From positions 62,001 to 126,000 of the forward strand of contig NZ_KI530734.1 in NCBI RefSeq assembly GCF_000488215.1: a stretch of DNA of 64,000 bases. Direction: 5' to 3'. Of this stretch, positions 8,773-21,711 are shown one piece after another (position 1 is the stretch's first letter; the number at the start of each line of letters is the position of its first letter). The notes below the pieces were generated by a model, which saw only the letters and a program-made list of their open reading frames with translations, made no database searches and had not been told where the DNA came from. The DNA comes from Acinetobacter nectaris CIP 110549. Its GTDB lineage: Bacteria > Pseudomonadota > Gammaproteobacteria > Pseudomonadales > Moraxellaceae. Both the position numbers and the translations under genes were made by a program.

Positions 8773-9864
8773 TTATTTTAATGTACGATTTAATACATCT
8801 ACAACAGCCTGCCCCATTGCTTTTGTACCTACTTTTGTCATTCCTTCAGACAAAATATCAGCCGTTCTTAACCCTTGATCTAATACTTGACCTACTGCAT
8901 CTTCTATCGCTTTCGCAGCAGTTTCTTCTCTAAATGTATAACGCAACATCATCGCGACAGACAAAATAGTCGCCAACGGGTTTGCAATATCTTTTCCTGC
9001 AATATCTGGTGCAGAGCCATGACAAGGCTCATACATACCTTTTCCATGCTCATCTAAAGAAGCAGATGGCAACATCCCAATTGATCCCGTAAGCATTGCT
9101 GCTTCGTCAGATAAGATATCGCCAAATAAATTACCTGTCACAATCACATCAAACTGCTTCGGTGCACGTACCAATTGCATTGCTGCATTATCTACATACA
9201 TATGTGAGAGCTGAATATTTGGGTAGTTTTCTTGCTGTTCTTGGCTGACTGTTTGCTTCCAAAGTTCAGTCACCTCAAGAACATTCGCTTTATCTACCGA
9301 ACATACTTTCCCACCACGTAGACCTGCTAAATCGAATGCAACTTTTGCAATACGCTTAATTTCAGATTCAGCATATACGTCTGTGTTATAGCCCTGCTTT
9401 TCACCATTTTCTAACTCACGAATACCACGTGGCTGTCCAAAGTAAATACCACCTGTAAGCTCACGTACAATTAAAATATCTAACCCTGCAACAACCTCAG
9501 GTTTTAAACTTGAAGCATCTGCGAGTTGTGGATACAAAATTGCAGGACGTAAGTTTGCAAATAAATTAAGCTCACTACGAATTTTCAATAAGCCACGCTC
9601 AGGACGTATTGAACGTTCAATCTGATCCCACTTTGGCCCACCAACAGCACCCAATAAAATTGCATCTGCTTTTTTGGCTTGCTCACTGGTTGCTTCTGGG
9701 TACGGCTCGCCATATTGATCAATTGCGACCCCACCAAGCAAGCCATGTTCCCACTGTAGATCTAATTTAAATGCATTATTTACTGTTTCTAATACTTTTT
9801 CTGCAGCTGCAACAATTTCAGGGCCAATTCCATCACCCGCTAATACAAGAATTTGTTTTGACAT
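8773..9864 (-). CDS. leuB: 3-isopropylmalate dehydrogenase
   Basis: The 363-residue NAD-dependent enzyme oxidises and decarboxylates 3-isopropylmalate in leucine synthesis. Family landmarks seen are GDGIGPEI near the N-terminus, the [10 protein letters not shown] segment, the [11 protein letters not shown] lysine region, the [12 protein letters not shown] metal/substrate aspartates and the NAD-binding [11 protein letters not shown] loop. It is the last gene of the leuC-leuD-lipoprotein-leuB run, separated from the lipoprotein gene by 74 bp. GGA lies 7 nt before the ATG. Confidence 0.97.
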   Translation of the reverse strand: MSKQILVLAGDGIGPEIVAAAEKVLETVNNAFKLDLQWEHGLLGGVAIDQYGEPYPEATSEQAKKADAILLGAVGGPKWDQIERSIRPERGLLKIRSELNLFANLRPAILYPQLADASSLKPEVVAGLDILIVRELTGGIYFGQPRGIRELENGEKQGYNTDVYAESEIKRIAKVAFDLAGLRGGKVCSVDKANVLEVTELWKQTVSQEQQENYPNIQLSHMYVDNAAMQLVRAPKQFDVIVTGNLFGDILSDEAAMLTGSIGMLPSASLDEHGKGMYEPCHGSAPDIAGKDIANPLATILSVAMMLRYTFREETAAKAIEDAVGQVLDQGLRTADILSEGMTKVGTKAMGQAVVDVLNRTLK

Positions 9865-9938
9865 AGATATTCCAAAATTAAAGTTCAGTCATGAGCTATA
9901 TATCAAAACAAACCATGAATAGCATTTAGATATACAGA

Positions 9939-10517
9939 TCAATCATTTTTTTGTTCAATAAACTCACCCAATCCATTGAGCACATTATAAGGCTTACAAA
10001 AACGACGAACTGCTTTGTCATTTTCAAGCAACTGTACACATAACGGATCTGGTACAGAAACACTTAATAAGCGATTTGAACGTTTTACACGCTCTCTATA
10101 CATCACAAACTTATAATGCTTATTTGGCTTAAATTGTTGGATAACATTTATTTTTTCTGCCCGATCTAGAGAAATCGGATAAAAACGAATAACAACTTCA
10201 TGTTGTTGTGCAGGAAGTGCTAGAAAAATTGCATTTGAACCAAATGTCGATTTATCTTTTAAACGTACATAACCTTTTTCAATGGCTTCGCTACGAATAA
10301 GATGTGTAGACTCATCTACAACCATGACATTATCTACACGTTCAAATTCACAATTTATTGTTCCTTCACACTCCACTATGACTGTCGATGCAGATTCCTG
10401 CTTAGGGGCTTTAGAGCGAATGTTTACTGTTTCTATTGCATGTCTCATGGTTTGACAACCTGTCAATAACACAATACATATTCCAATAAACGCACCCTTA
10501 CCAATGATTTTCTGCAT
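9939..10517 (-). CDS. Putative lipoprotein lying between leuD and leuB
   Basis: The 192-residue protein has a type II signal peptide: MQKIIGKG, a hydrophobic core, then lipobox LLTGC at about residues 17-21. The mature part is mostly beta-strand-like with four later cysteines (CEGTINCEFE and PLCVQLL...RFCKPYN) that could form disulfides, and a basic segment YRERVKRSNR. I do not recognise the family. It is on the same strand as the leu genes, with 93 bp to leuD and 74 bp to leuB, so it may ride on the leu transcript or have its own promoter. No link to leucine synthesis can be inferred from its sequence. Confidence 0.85.
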   Translation of the reverse strand: MQKIIGKGAFIGICIVLLTGCQTMRHAIETVNIRSKAPKQESASTVIVECEGTINCEFERVDNVMVVDESTHLIRSEAIEKGYVRLKDKSTFGSNAIFLALPAQQHEVVIRFYPISLDRAEKINVIQQFKPNKHYKFVMYRERVKRSNRLLSVSVPDPLCVQLLENDKAVRRFCKPYNVLNGLGEFIEQKND

Positions 10518-10610
10518 GATGAATATTCAACCCAACAACATAAAAGTAAAACTAATTCACATTATGTTAGCAACAGTTCTATCACTTCGCCATCATTTAA
10601 ATATAGCAAT

Positions 10611-11261
10611 TTAGTCACTTAAGTCTTGAAACACCCAAGGACGTGATTGCTGAGTTCGTGCTTCATACTCACGAATTACCTCACTGTCTTGTAATGTTAA
10701 ACCAATATCATCTAAACCATTTAACAAACAGTGCTTACGAAAAGGATCAACTTCAAAATTAAATATTTCTCCTGACGGGAGACGTACTTCTTGTGTTTTT
10801 AAGTCGACAACAAGTTGATACCCTTCGATTTCTGAAGATGCTTTAATAATTTGATCAACTTGTGCTTCAGACAGGATGACAGGCAACATACCATTTTTAA
10901 AACTATTGTTAAAAAAGATATCTGCATAACTTGGTGCAATCACCGTTCTGAAACCATACTCGTTTAATGCCCAAGGTGCATGTTCACGACTAGAACCACA
11001 ACCAAAATTCTTGCGTGTTACTAAAATGGTTGCACCTGCATAACGCGGCTGATTTAATACAAAGTCAGGATTCTTTGGTCGCTTAGAATTATCTTGTCCC
11101 GGATAACCTTCATCTAAATAACGTAATTCATCAAAAAGATTATCACCAAAGCCTGTACGTTTAATCGACTTTAAAAATTGTTTTGGAATAATTAAATCGG
11201 TATCAACATTTGCACGATCTAATGGTGCAACAATGCCTTCTTCCGTTGTATAAGCTTTCAT
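10611..11261 (-). CDS. leuD: 3-isopropylmalate dehydratase small subunit
   Basis: The 216-residue swivel-domain subunit of isopropylmalate isomerase pairs with LeuC to convert 2- to 3-isopropylmalate. Conserved segments are [17 protein letters not shown] near the N-terminus and [13 protein letters not shown] in the middle. It begins 11 bp after leuC, with AGGAG 6 nt before the ATG, so the two subunits are translated from one message. Confidence 0.97.
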   Translation of the reverse strand: MKAYTTEEGIVAPLDRANVDTDLIIPKQFLKSIKRTGFGDNLFDELRYLDEGYPGQDNSKRPKNPDFVLNQPRYAGATILVTRKNFGCGSSREHAPWALNEYGFRTVIAPSYADIFFNNSFKNGMLPVILSEAQVDQIIKASSEIEGYQLVVDLKTQEVRLPSGEIFNFEVDPFRKHCLLNGLDDIGLTLQDSEVIREYEARTQQSRPWVFQDLSD

Positions 11262-11272
11262 TATTGGACTCC

Positions 11273-12691
11273 TTAGAATGTTCTGACATCAACAAAATGA
11301 CCAGCAATTGCTGCTGCTGCTGCCATTGCAGGACTAACTAAATGTGTTCTGCCACCATTACCCTGACGACCCTCAAAGTTTCGGTTTGACGTTGAAGCAC
11401 AGTGCTCACCTGCCTGCAATTTATCTGCATTCATAGCTAAACACATCGAACACCCTGGTTCACGCCACTCAAACCCTGCTTCTAAGAAGATTTTATCTAA
11501 GCCCTCTTGCTCTGCTTGGGTTTTCACAATTCCTGAGCCCGGAACAATCATCGCTTGTTTAATGGTTGTTGCCACTTTACGACCTTTAATGACAGCCGCT
11601 GCTGCACGAATATCTTCAATACGCGAATTGGTACAAGAACCAATAAATACACGATCTAAATGGATTTCAGATAATGGCTGACCCGCAGTTAACCCCATAT
11701 ACTGATACGCACGTGTCCAATCATTACGTTGCACATCATCTTTCGCTTGCGTTAATGTAGGTACTGCTTGTGAAACTGGAATAACCATTTCAGGTGAAGT
11801 CCCCCAAGATACTTGAGGCTCAATATCTTCGCCTTGAATTTCAACAACAGTATCAAAGAAAGCATCTTCATCAGAGTGAAGTGTATTCCAATATACAACC
11901 GCTTTATCCCAATTTTCAGCTTTTGGCGAGTAAGGTCTATCCTTTACATATGCAATGGTTTTTTCATCTACAGCAACAAGACCTACACGTGCCCCTGCTT
12001 CAATCGCCATATTACATACTGTCATACGTCCTTCAATAGACATATCTCTGAATACCTGACCACCAAACTCAATTGCGTGACCTGTACCACCTGCTGTACC
12101 AATTTTTCCAATAATGGCAAGTACAACATCTTTCGGTGTAACTCCTTGCCCCAATGTACCATCAACACGGACAAGCATATTCTTCATTTTTTTCTGAACC
12201 AAGCATTGTGTTGCCAATACATGTTCAACTTCAGATGTACCAATACCATGAGCTAAACAACCAAATGCCCCATGTGTAGCTGTATGTGAATCACCACATA
12301 CCACTGTCATGCCTGGTAATGTTAAACCTTGCTCAGGGCCAACAACATGCACAATTCCCTGACGAACATCATTAATACCAAACTGAACAACATTAAAAGA
12401 CTTACAGTTATCATCTAAAGTTTGTACTTGAATACGTGAGGTATTGTCTTCAATACCCGCAATACCTTGGTCACGCTCTTTTTTAGATGTTGGTACATTG
12501 TGGTCAGGTGTTGCAACATTTGCACTTAAACGCCAAGGTTGACGACCTGCAAGCAGTAAGCCTTCAAATGCTTGTGGTGATGTTACTTCATGTAATAACT
12601 GACGATCGATATAGATTAAGCTTGAGCCATCATCTCTTTGCTTAACTAAATGGTCATCCCACAATTTGTCATATAAAGTTTTGCCTGCCAT
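11273..12691 (-). CDS. leuC: 3-isopropylmalate dehydratase large subunit
   Basis: The 472-residue aconitase-family subunit carries the [4Fe-4S] cluster. Ligand cysteines are seen in [12 protein letters not shown] and in the pair EPGCSMC. I start it at 12691 ([11 protein letters not shown]), because an upstream in-frame ATG at 12706 overlaps the GGAG that serves the downstream start. It is the first gene of the leu run. A LysR regulator is divergent, and a perfect 14-bp inverted repeat lies about 60-90 bp upstream, which is suggestive of control at this promoter. Confidence 0.97.
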   Translation of the reverse strand: MAGKTLYDKLWDDHLVKQRDDGSSLIYIDRQLLHEVTSPQAFEGLLLAGRQPWRLSANVATPDHNVPTSKKERDQGIAGIEDNTSRIQVQTLDDNCKSFNVVQFGINDVRQGIVHVVGPEQGLTLPGMTVVCGDSHTATHGAFGCLAHGIGTSEVEHVLATQCLVQKKMKNMLVRVDGTLGQGVTPKDVVLAIIGKIGTAGGTGHAIEFGGQVFRDMSIEGRMTVCNMAIEAGARVGLVAVDEKTIAYVKDRPYSPKAENWDKAVVYWNTLHSDEDAFFDTVVEIQGEDIEPQVSWGTSPEMVIPVSQAVPTLTQAKDDVQRNDWTRAYQYMGLTAGQPLSEIHLDRVFIGSCTNSRIEDIRAAAAVIKGRKVATTIKQAMIVPGSGIVKTQAEQEGLDKIFLEAGFEWREPGCSMCLAMNADKLQAGEHCASTSNRNFEGRQGNGGRTHLVSPAMAAAAAIAGHFVDVRTF

Positions 12692-12750
12692 GTCGTTATA
12701 CTCCATTGGACTGGGTGTTTATGTTGGTTGTTATCTTCGATTATATAAAT

Positions 12751-12781
12751 TAAAAATGATAAATCTAATTTATCATTTTTA
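12751..12781. promoter_or_regulatory. Perfect 14-bp inverted repeat in the leuC-LysR intergenic region
   Basis: Arms TAAAAATGATAAAT (12751-12764) and ATTTATCATTTTTA (12768-12781) are exact reverse complements around a 3-nt spacer. It lies 60 bp upstream of leuC. It could be an operator for the divergent LysR protein or another factor, or a leader hairpin. The AT content is high, but an exact 14-bp match with a 3-nt spacer is unlikely by chance. Confidence 0.65.
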
Positions 12782-12955
12782 TACATTAATAAACTTTTTG
12801 GAATAATTTATTTTTCATTCTAAATTTTATAATTAATAAAAGGTTTATTCACAGTAGTTTTTCACTTCAAAATGTATTTGCACATTTAAATAAAAAAAAG
12901 TTATATTAAAAATCAACAAACATAAAATTATATTATTCTTAAACAAGGTACTCTT

Positions 12956-13825
12956 ATGAATCTTGCTGCATTTGAAGCATTTGTTAAAGTTATGGAAACT
13001 GGTTCAGTATCTATTGCTGCTGAACATCTTTTTATTACTCAACCAGCAGTCACCAAAAGAATTCATAGTTTAGAAGAATACTTCAGTGTTTCACTTTTTG
13101 AATCAGCAGGACGTGGAATTCAACCCACTCATGTAGCTCATTTACTTCTTCCAAAAGTAAAAACATGGCTTAATGAATTGGGCGATATTCATCATAACTT
13201 AAGTCATCAGCATGAACAGGTACAAGGGCGTTTAAAGCTTGGTACAAGCCACCATATTGGTCTACATCATGCACCCCCATATTTAAAAAGTTATGTGCAA
13301 CAGTATCCACATGTCGACTTAGACGTAAAGTTTGTAGATTCAGAACAAGCACACGAACAAGTACTTACAGGTGATTTGGAACTTGCCTTTCTGACACTTC
13401 CACCAACAGGAGATGAACGACTCAATTATCTTCCTATTTGGGAAGACCCTTTAGTCTTTGTTGCCGCACCATTTCACCCACTTGCGCAAATGTCTAATCT
13501 AAACTTAGAACAGCTCACACATTATCCAAGTTTATTGCCATCTGCAAAAACATATACCAGTCAAATTACACTTGCTGAGTTTGAAAAGCGCGGCTTACGT
13601 CCAAAAACAAGCATGACCAACAACCCACTAGAATCTATTCGTATGTTAGCTTCAATTGGCGTGGGTTGGTCTGTCCTACCTAAAACCCTCATTAATCAAG
13701 ATCTGAAACAACTCGATTTAGATTTAGAGTTAAAGCGAACTCTTGGTTTGGTTTGGCACCCCTCAAGAAGCCAATCCAAAGCAGCTGAAGCTCTCATTCA
13801 ACTGGTAAAAATGACACAAGCTTAA
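12956..13825 (+). CDS. LysR-family transcriptional regulator beside leuC
   Basis: The 289-residue LysR-type regulator has a winged helix-turn-helix at about residues 1-60 (SIAAEHLFITQPAVTKRI recognition region) and a periplasmic-binding-like effector domain at about 90-285. Its divergent position, 264 bp from leuC, is the classical arrangement for a LysR protein controlling the neighbouring operon, so a leucine-pathway role is a fair inference. The effector is unknown. It ends convergently with the HAD gene. Confidence 0.9.
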   Translation: MNLAAFEAFVKVMETGSVSIAAEHLFITQPAVTKRIHSLEEYFSVSLFESAGRGIQPTHVAHLLLPKVKTWLNELGDIHHNLSHQHEQVQGRLKLGTSHHIGLHHAPPYLKSYVQQYPHVDLDVKFVDSEQAHEQVLTGDLELAFLTLPPTGDERLNYLPIWEDPLVFVAAPFHPLAQMSNLNLEQLTHYPSLLPSAKTYTSQITLAEFEKRGLRPKTSMTNNPLESIRMLASIGVGWSVLPKTLINQDLKQLDLDLELKRTLGLVWHPSRSQSKAAEALIQLVKMTQA

Positions 13826-13835
13826 ATAACTAAAC

Positions 13836-14495
13836 TTACTTGACTGAAATAGACCAATCTAAAATAGGCCAACCTTTTTGTTGGGCAAGTTGAGTAAGTT
13901 TGTCATCTGGCGTTACCACTGTGGCATGGTCAACATATTCAAGTAAGAATCGATCATTAAATGAATCTGAGTATGCCCAGCTTTCAGTTACTTCTTGCCC
14001 ATCTAACCACTGTTTAAGGCGAACCAATTTTCCATCTTGAAAACATGGCGTCCCTTCTACTTTTCCTGTATAGATACCATTGTTTTGTTCTGCTGTAGTT
14101 GCAATAACATTCGTTATGCCAAACTCATGAAAAATAGGCGTTGTAATAAAATCACTCGTCGCTGTAATCCCTACAATTTCATGACCTTGTTGCTTATGGT
14201 ATTCAATCTTTTCAAAGCCTTCTTTTCGCATCATTGGACGAATCACATCTTGCATAAAACGTGCATGTAGTATTTGCAAAGTATCGTGGTTATTTTTTGT
14301 TAGAAATTCAAAAACAAACTCATTATATGCAATTGGATCTAGACACCCTGCTTTATAGTCTTCATAGAACTTATCATTCATTTGACGATGGTATGTTTCA
14401 TCAACAAGACCTGCTGTCACCAAAAATTCACCCCAAGAATGATCAGAGTCGGTATCTATTAAAGTATGATCAAGGTCAAACAAAGCCAATTTCAT
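13836..14495 (-). CDS. HAD-superfamily phosphatase (SerB-like, HAD-IB)
   Basis: The 219-residue hydrolase begins MKLALFDLDHTLIDTDSD, where FDLDHTL is HAD motif I with nucleophile Asp and acid Asp. A mid-region GITATSDF supplies the Ser/Thr of motif II, and SYSDSFNDRF near residues 170-190 resembles motif IV. A cap region of the HAD-IB (phosphoserine phosphatase-like) type lies between. The start at 14495 is preferred over 14507 by alignment of the motif and by GAGA upstream. The substrate is unknown. It is convergent with the LysR gene and divergent from rppH. Confidence 0.85.
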   Translation of the reverse strand: MKLALFDLDHTLIDTDSDHSWGEFLVTAGLVDETYHRQMNDKFYEDYKAGCLDPIAYNEFVFEFLTKNNHDTLQILHARFMQDVIRPMMRKEGFEKIEYHKQQGHEIVGITATSDFITTPIFHEFGITNVIATTAEQNNGIYTGKVEGTPCFQDGKLVRLKQWLDGQEVTESWAYSDSFNDRFLLEYVDHATVVTPDDKLTQLAQQKGWPILDWSISVK

Positions 14496-14679
14496 GAAAA
14501 TTCTCATTTAATTTGAAAAATAAAGAAAAAAAATGTAAATCAATCACCGCATACGGCAAGAAATTCGTTAAGATCATAGCAATTTTAACAATATTCTGTC
14601 GTCTTTTTTATGAAGAGGTTTCTGCCCTAACAACCCACCTTAAGAAAGACCATAAGAAATAATATATTAAGGTAGCCAA

Positions 14680-15162
14680 ATGATCGACTCCGAAGGTTTC
14701 CGACCAAATGTCGGGATCATTTTGGCAAACGATAACGGACAAGTTTTATGGGCAAAACGCATTGGTCACAATGCGTGGCAATTCCCTCAAGGCGGTATTC
14801 ACTATGGAGAAACTGCGGAGCAGGCACTTTTTCGTGAGCTAAGAGAGGAAGTTGGCTTATTGCCAGAGCACGTTCAAATTGTTGCACAAACAAAAGGCTG
14901 GTTACGTTATCGTCTGCCCCACCGATACATTCGTTCAGACTCTTCACCTGTCTGTATCGGTCAAAAACAAAAATGGTTTTTGCTGAAGCTTGTTGCTTCA
15001 ACAAAGTATATTCAACTTCATTTATCAGACCCACCTGAGTTTGATCAATGGCAGTGGGTAAGCTACTGGTATCCACTCGGTCAGGTTGTAAACTTTAAGC
15101 GCGATGTTTATCGCAAGGCAATGTTAGAGTTATGCAACAAAGTCCCCATACAAAAAACTTAA
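14680..15162 (+). CDS. rppH: RNA pyrophosphohydrolase
   Basis: The 160-residue Nudix enzyme removes pyrophosphate from the 5' end of mRNA and so starts decay by RNase E. The Nudix box runs from [16 protein letters not shown] to REEVGL (residues about 38-60) with the metal-binding REEVG glutamates. The N-terminal FRPNVGIIL and the QFPQGGI segment are typical of RppH. AAGGTAG precedes the ATG. ptsP follows, the same neighbour pair (rppH-ptsP) as in E. coli. Confidence 0.96.
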   Translation: MIDSEGFRPNVGIILANDNGQVLWAKRIGHNAWQFPQGGIHYGETAEQALFRELREEVGLLPEHVQIVAQTKGWLRYRLPHRYIRSDSSPVCIGQKQKWFLLKLVASTKYIQLHLSDPPEFDQWQWVSYWYPLGQVVNFKRDVYRKAMLELCNKVPIQKT

Positions 15163-15249
15163 AAGAGATGTTTTTTGTGAATGATTTTAAATTTAGATAC
15201 TGATATAAATAAAAAATCGCCTTCTACTTGACTTCGGAGCATGCAGTAC

Positions 15250-17544
15250 ATGTCCAACATGCAGTTAGATACATTAAGACGGATTGTCCAAGAAATCAAT
15301 GCTTCAAATGGTTTACATGAATCGCTAGAAATCATGGTAAATCAGGTATCAGCTGCAATGGATGTTGATGTATGCTCTATTTACTTACTTGATGAACGTA
15401 ACCAGTGCTATGTTCTCATGGCAACCAAGGGATTAAATGCTGAAGCTGTTGGCAATATATCTATTCCTTTGAGTGAAGGCTTAGTTGGTTTAGTTGGGCA
15501 ACGTGAGGAAATTGTAAACCTAGAGAATGCTTCTGGGCATGAACGATTTGCTTACTTTCCTGAAACTGGCGAAGAAATATATCATTCATTTCTTGGTGTA
15601 CCCGTCATGTACCGCAGAAAAGTGATGGGTGTACTTGTTGTGCAACGTAAGCTTAGACAAGACTTTAGCGAAGCTGCTGAGTCTTTCCTTGTTACGCTTT
15701 GCGCACAACTATCAGGTGTCATTGCACATGCGCATGCTGTCGGTTCAACCGATGTATTTCGTAAAGTTGCAAATACATCTAATTATAAAATTTTTAAAGG
15801 TGTTGCAGGATCTGGTGGTGTTGCATTGGGTCGTGCCATTATTTTATACCCACCTGCCGACCTCTCCGCTGTTCCCGAGCGTGAAGCAGAAGATATTAGT
15901 GAAGAGTTAGAGCTACTCGAACAAGCCGTCGAATCGGTACGTCATGAAATACGATCACTTGATGAAAAAATGCAAGATTCTCTCATGTCAGAGGAACGTG
16001 CATTATTTAGTGTATTTTTACGTATGCTCGATGAAAATGCATTGCCCGAAGAAATTCAAGATGAAATTCGGGCAGGCAGTTGGGCACAAGGTGCTGTAAA
16101 ACGGGTCATTGATAAACACAGTGCCCTTTTTGCACAAATGGAAGATGACTACTTACGTGAAAGAGTCTCCGACTTAAAAGACCTTGGTCGCCGTATTTTG
16201 GCATACTTACAAGAAGCAGATTCAACACATAAAGAACTTAGTTCCGACAGTATTTTAGTCGGTGATGAAATTAGTACGGCGGCACTTGTTGAACTTCCTG
16301 TCGATAAAATTGCAGCAATTGTAACCAGTGAAGGTGCAGCAAACTCACATATGGTCATTGTTGCACGTGCACTTGGCATTCCAACTGTTGTCGGCGTAAC
16401 AGAATTACCCGTAAATACGCTAGATGATGTCGAAATGATTATTGATGCTTACCAAGGTAAAGTCATTGTTAACCCACCTCGTCGTTTACGTCAACGCTAT
16501 AAAGAGATTCAAAAAGAAGAAGAACAAATTGCTAAAGATTTAAAGCTTTATGAAACTAAAGACTCTATAACCCCCGATGGTGTAGAAGTTCGTTTATTTG
16601 TAAATACAGGTCTTATGATTGATGTTGTACGCGGTGTACAGCGTGGTGCAAAAGGTGTCGGTTTATACCGTAGTGAAATTCCTTTTATGCTTAGAGATCG
16701 CTTCCCTGGAGAAGAAGAACAACGTGCTATATACAGACAACAGTTGAGCCATTTTGCTAACAAACCTGTCATTATGCGTACATTAGATATTGGTGCAGAT
16801 AAAGAACTGCCCTATTTTTCTATTCATGAGAACAATTCTGCACTAGGCTGGAGAGGACTTCGCTTTACACTTGACCACCCTGAAATTTTTTCAGCACAAA
16901 TTCGCGCCATGCTTAAAGCAAGTATTGGATTAAATAACCTACATATCCTTTTGCCAATGGTGACTAGTGTTAGCGAAGTTGAAGAAGTACTCTACCTGCT
17001 TGAGCGTGATTGGCTCGCTGTACAAGAGGAAGAACAGGTAAAAATTAATAAACCTAAAATTGGTATTATGGTTGAAGTTCCAAGCGTACTCTTTCAAATT
17101 CATGAGTTTGCAGAGTTAGTTGATTTCTTCTCAGTTGGGTCAAATGATCTCATTCAATATCTTTTAGCCGTAGATCGTAACAATCCACATGTATCAGGTG
17201 TCTACTCTCATTATCATCCATCAATTTTAAGAGCACTTTCTCACTTGGTCGATGAGTGTCATAAATACAATAAACCTGTCAGTATTTGTGGTGAAATGGC
17301 AGGGGATCCTCTTTCTGCAATCTTACTTATGGCAATGGGTTTCAATACCCTTTCTATGAGTTCAAGCAACATCTTACGTGTACGAAAAGCAATTTGTCAT
17401 ACCCCTATGGTCGATGCAAAAGCTCTCCTTGATCATGTCCTCACACTCAATAATCCATTACTTGTAAAAAGTTGGATTGAGCACTATTTTAGGAATAATG
17501 GCTTAGAAGATATGGTAAAAACCAATCGGCTACTGACTAACTAA
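15250..17544 (+). CDS. ptsP: Nitrogen-PTS enzyme I (PtsP, EI-Ntr)
   Basis: The 764-residue phosphotransferase takes phosphate from PEP to start the nitrogen PTS relay (to NPr and EIIA-Ntr). An N-terminal GAF domain lies at about 15-160, then the PTS enzyme I N-domain, the mobile phospho-His domain with active-site His367 in GAANSHMVIVAR, and the C-terminal PEP-binding barrel (ICGEMAGDP near the end). The start at 15250 (MSNMQLDTL) is chosen because GGAG at 15236-15239 is 10 nt away, while the ATG at 15241 is only one base from it. No HPr or EIIA partner is in this window. Confidence 0.95.
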   Translation: MSNMQLDTLRRIVQEINASNGLHESLEIMVNQVSAAMDVDVCSIYLLDERNQCYVLMATKGLNAEAVGNISIPLSEGLVGLVGQREEIVNLENASGHERFAYFPETGEEIYHSFLGVPVMYRRKVMGVLVVQRKLRQDFSEAAESFLVTLCAQLSGVIAHAHAVGSTDVFRKVANTSNYKIFKGVAGSGGVALGRAIILYPPADLSAVPEREAEDISEELELLEQAVESVRHEIRSLDEKMQDSLMSEERALFSVFLRMLDENALPEEIQDEIRAGSWAQGAVKRVIDKHSALFAQMEDDYLRERVSDLKDLGRRILAYLQEADSTHKELSSDSILVGDEISTAALVELPVDKIAAIVTSEGAANSHMVIVARALGIPTVVGVTELPVNTLDDVEMIIDAYQGKVIVNPPRRLRQRYKEIQKEEEQIAKDLKLYETKDSITPDGVEVRLFVNTGLMIDVVRGVQRGAKGVGLYRSEIPFMLRDRFPGEEEQRAIYRQQLSHFANKPVIMRTLDIGADKELPYFSIHENNSALGWRGLRFTLDHPEIFSAQIRAMLKASIGLNNLHILLPMVTSVSEVEEVLYLLERDWLAVQEEEQVKINKPKIGIMVEVPSVLFQIHEFAELVDFFSVGSNDLIQYLLAVDRNNPHVSGVYSHYHPSILRALSHLVDECHKYNKPVSICGEMAGDPLSAILLMAMGFNTLSMSSSNILRVRKAICHTPMVDAKALLDHVLTLNNPLLVKSWIEHYFRNNGLEDMVKTNRLLTN

Positions 17545-17578
17545 TAAAAAGCCCTCGCATATGCGAGGGCTTTTTATT
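17543..17578. terminator. Bidirectional terminator, 36-bp perfect palindrome
   Basis: The whole 36-bp run is self-complementary, with core GCCCTCGCATATGCGAGGGC flanked by A5 and T5. It lies between convergent ptsP and katG and should terminate both. Confidence 0.9.
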
Positions 17579-17585
17579 CAAATAA

Positions 17586-20135
<2,550 letters not shown>

Positions 20136-21653
20136 ATGAGCAAATGCCCATACCATCAAACGACAACAGCCGGCTCACCCATTGCTGATAATCAAAACAG
20201 CTTGTCTGTGGATTCTAGAGGTCCTTTACTATTACAAGATTGGCAACTCATTGAAAAGTTAGCACACCAAAACAGAGAGCGCATTCCTGAACGTACTGTA
20301 CATGCAAAAGGTTGGGGTGCTTTTGGTACATTTAAACTGACAAAAGACCTTTCTGAATACACACGCGCAAAAATATTTAATGGCGTTGGAAAAGAAACAA
20401 AAATGCTTGCACGTTTTTCTACAGTTGCAGGAGAAATGGGTGCTGCAGATGCAGAACGTGATGTTCGTGGTTTTTCCCTAAAATTTTATACTGAAGAAGG
20501 AAACTGGGACCTCGTAGGAAACAATACACCTGTATTTTTTATTCGTGACCCATTAAAGTTCCCAGACTTTATTCATACACAAAAACGTCACCCACGTACA
20601 AACCTACGTTCACCAACAGCAATGTGGGATTTCTGGTCACAATCTCCTGAAAGTCTACATCAAGTTACTATTTTAATGTCAGATCGTGGTTTACCTACTG
20701 ATGTAAGACACATGAACGGCTACGGCTCACACACCTACTCTTTTTGGAATGAAAATGGCGAACGTTTTTGGGTGAAATTTCACTTTAAAACTCAGCAAGG
20801 GCACCGTCATTGGACAAACCCTGAAGGACAACAAAAAGTTGGTGAAAGCCGTGAAACAACTCAAGAAGATTTGTATTACAGCATTGAAAATGGTGACTAT
20901 CCTAAATGGACAGTTCAAGTTCAAATCATGCCTGAATTAGATGCAGAAAAAACATCATATAACCCTTTTGATTTAACAAAAGTATGGCCTCATGCAGATT
21001 ATCCACCTATTGAAATTGGTGTACTCGAACTAAATCACAATCCTGAAAACTATTTTGCACAAATTGAACAAGCTGCTTTCTCTCCTTCAAATGCTGTACC
21101 AGGAATTGGCTTCTCTCCTGATAAAGTACTACAAGCACGTGTCTTTAGTTATGCTGATGCACATCGTTACCGCCTAGGTACACATTATGAAAACATTCCG
21201 GTAAACCGTCCTATTTGTCCTGTTCATCACTATCATAAAGATGGGCAAATGAACATTCAGGAACACTTCCCAAATCCAGATGCATATTATGAACCAAACT
21301 CATTTGGTGGCCCTACTCAAAACCCTGATGTCAAAGAACCACCATTAAAATTAAATTCAAACATTGTAGATCGCTTTAATCATCGTGAAGATGAAGGCAA
21401 CAATGACTATATCCAAGTCACTGGTCTATTCAACCTATTTGATGATGGTGAGAAATCACGTCTCTTCAGTAATATTGCTGATGCAATGCAAGGTGTTCCT
21501 AAAGAAATTATTGAACGCCAACTTGTACATTTTTCTCGTATTAATCCTGATTATGAAACAGGCGTGCGCAAAGCCTTACATGCAAGTGGTCATAGCTCAT
21601 ATCAACAACAAGATGGGCATATTACAGAACAAACAGATGGTCATTCTGAATAA
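20136..21653 (+). CDS. Monofunctional haem catalase
   Basis: The 505-residue catalase of the small-subunit type converts hydrogen peroxide to water and oxygen. Distal His56 is in [11 protein letters not shown], distal Asn is about 129 in [12 protein letters not shown], and the proximal haem ligand is Tyr339 in [12 protein letters not shown]. The N-terminus SKCPYH resembles the KCPFH start of the neighbouring KatG. GGAG at 20128-20131 lies 4-5 nt before the ATG. Having both catalase types side by side and divergent points to shared peroxide control. Its subclass name (KatA or other) cannot be fixed here. Confidence 0.95.
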   Translation: MSKCPYHQTTTAGSPIADNQNSLSVDSRGPLLLQDWQLIEKLAHQNRERIPERTVHAKGWGAFGTFKLTKDLSEYTRAKIFNGVGKETKMLARFSTVAGEMGAADAERDVRGFSLKFYTEEGNWDLVGNNTPVFFIRDPLKFPDFIHTQKRHPRTNLRSPTAMWDFWSQSPESLHQVTILMSDRGLPTDVRHMNGYGSHTYSFWNENGERFWVKFHFKTQQGHRHWTNPEGQQKVGESRETTQEDLYYSIENGDYPKWTVQVQIMPELDAEKTSYNPFDLTKVWPHADYPPIEIGVLELNHNPENYFAQIEQAAFSPSNAVPGIGFSPDKVLQARVFSYADAHRYRLGTHYENIPVNRPICPVHHYHKDGQMNIQEHFPNPDAYYEPNSFGGPTQNPDVKEPPLKLNSNIVDRFNHREDEGNNDYIQVTGLFNLFDDGEKSRLFSNIADAMQGVPKEIIERQLVHFSRINPDYETGVRKALHASGHSSYQQQDGHITEQTDGHSE

Positions 21654-21670
21654 GTCAGCTTTAAAGCCAA

Positions 21671-21702
21671 AAAAAAGCCTATCTCATGATAGGCTTTTTT
21701 TA
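21671..21702. terminator. Terminator after catalase
   Basis: Stem AAAAAAGCCTATC (21671-21683)/GATAGGCTTTTTT (21688-21700) has a TCAT loop. It sits between convergent genes and can work in both directions. Confidence 0.85.
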
Positions 21703-21711
21703 TTTATGAAG

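Noticed and set aside
11813..12256. 147-codon plus-strand frame opposite leuC
   Set aside because: The antisense strand of a well-defined gene; no recognisable domain.
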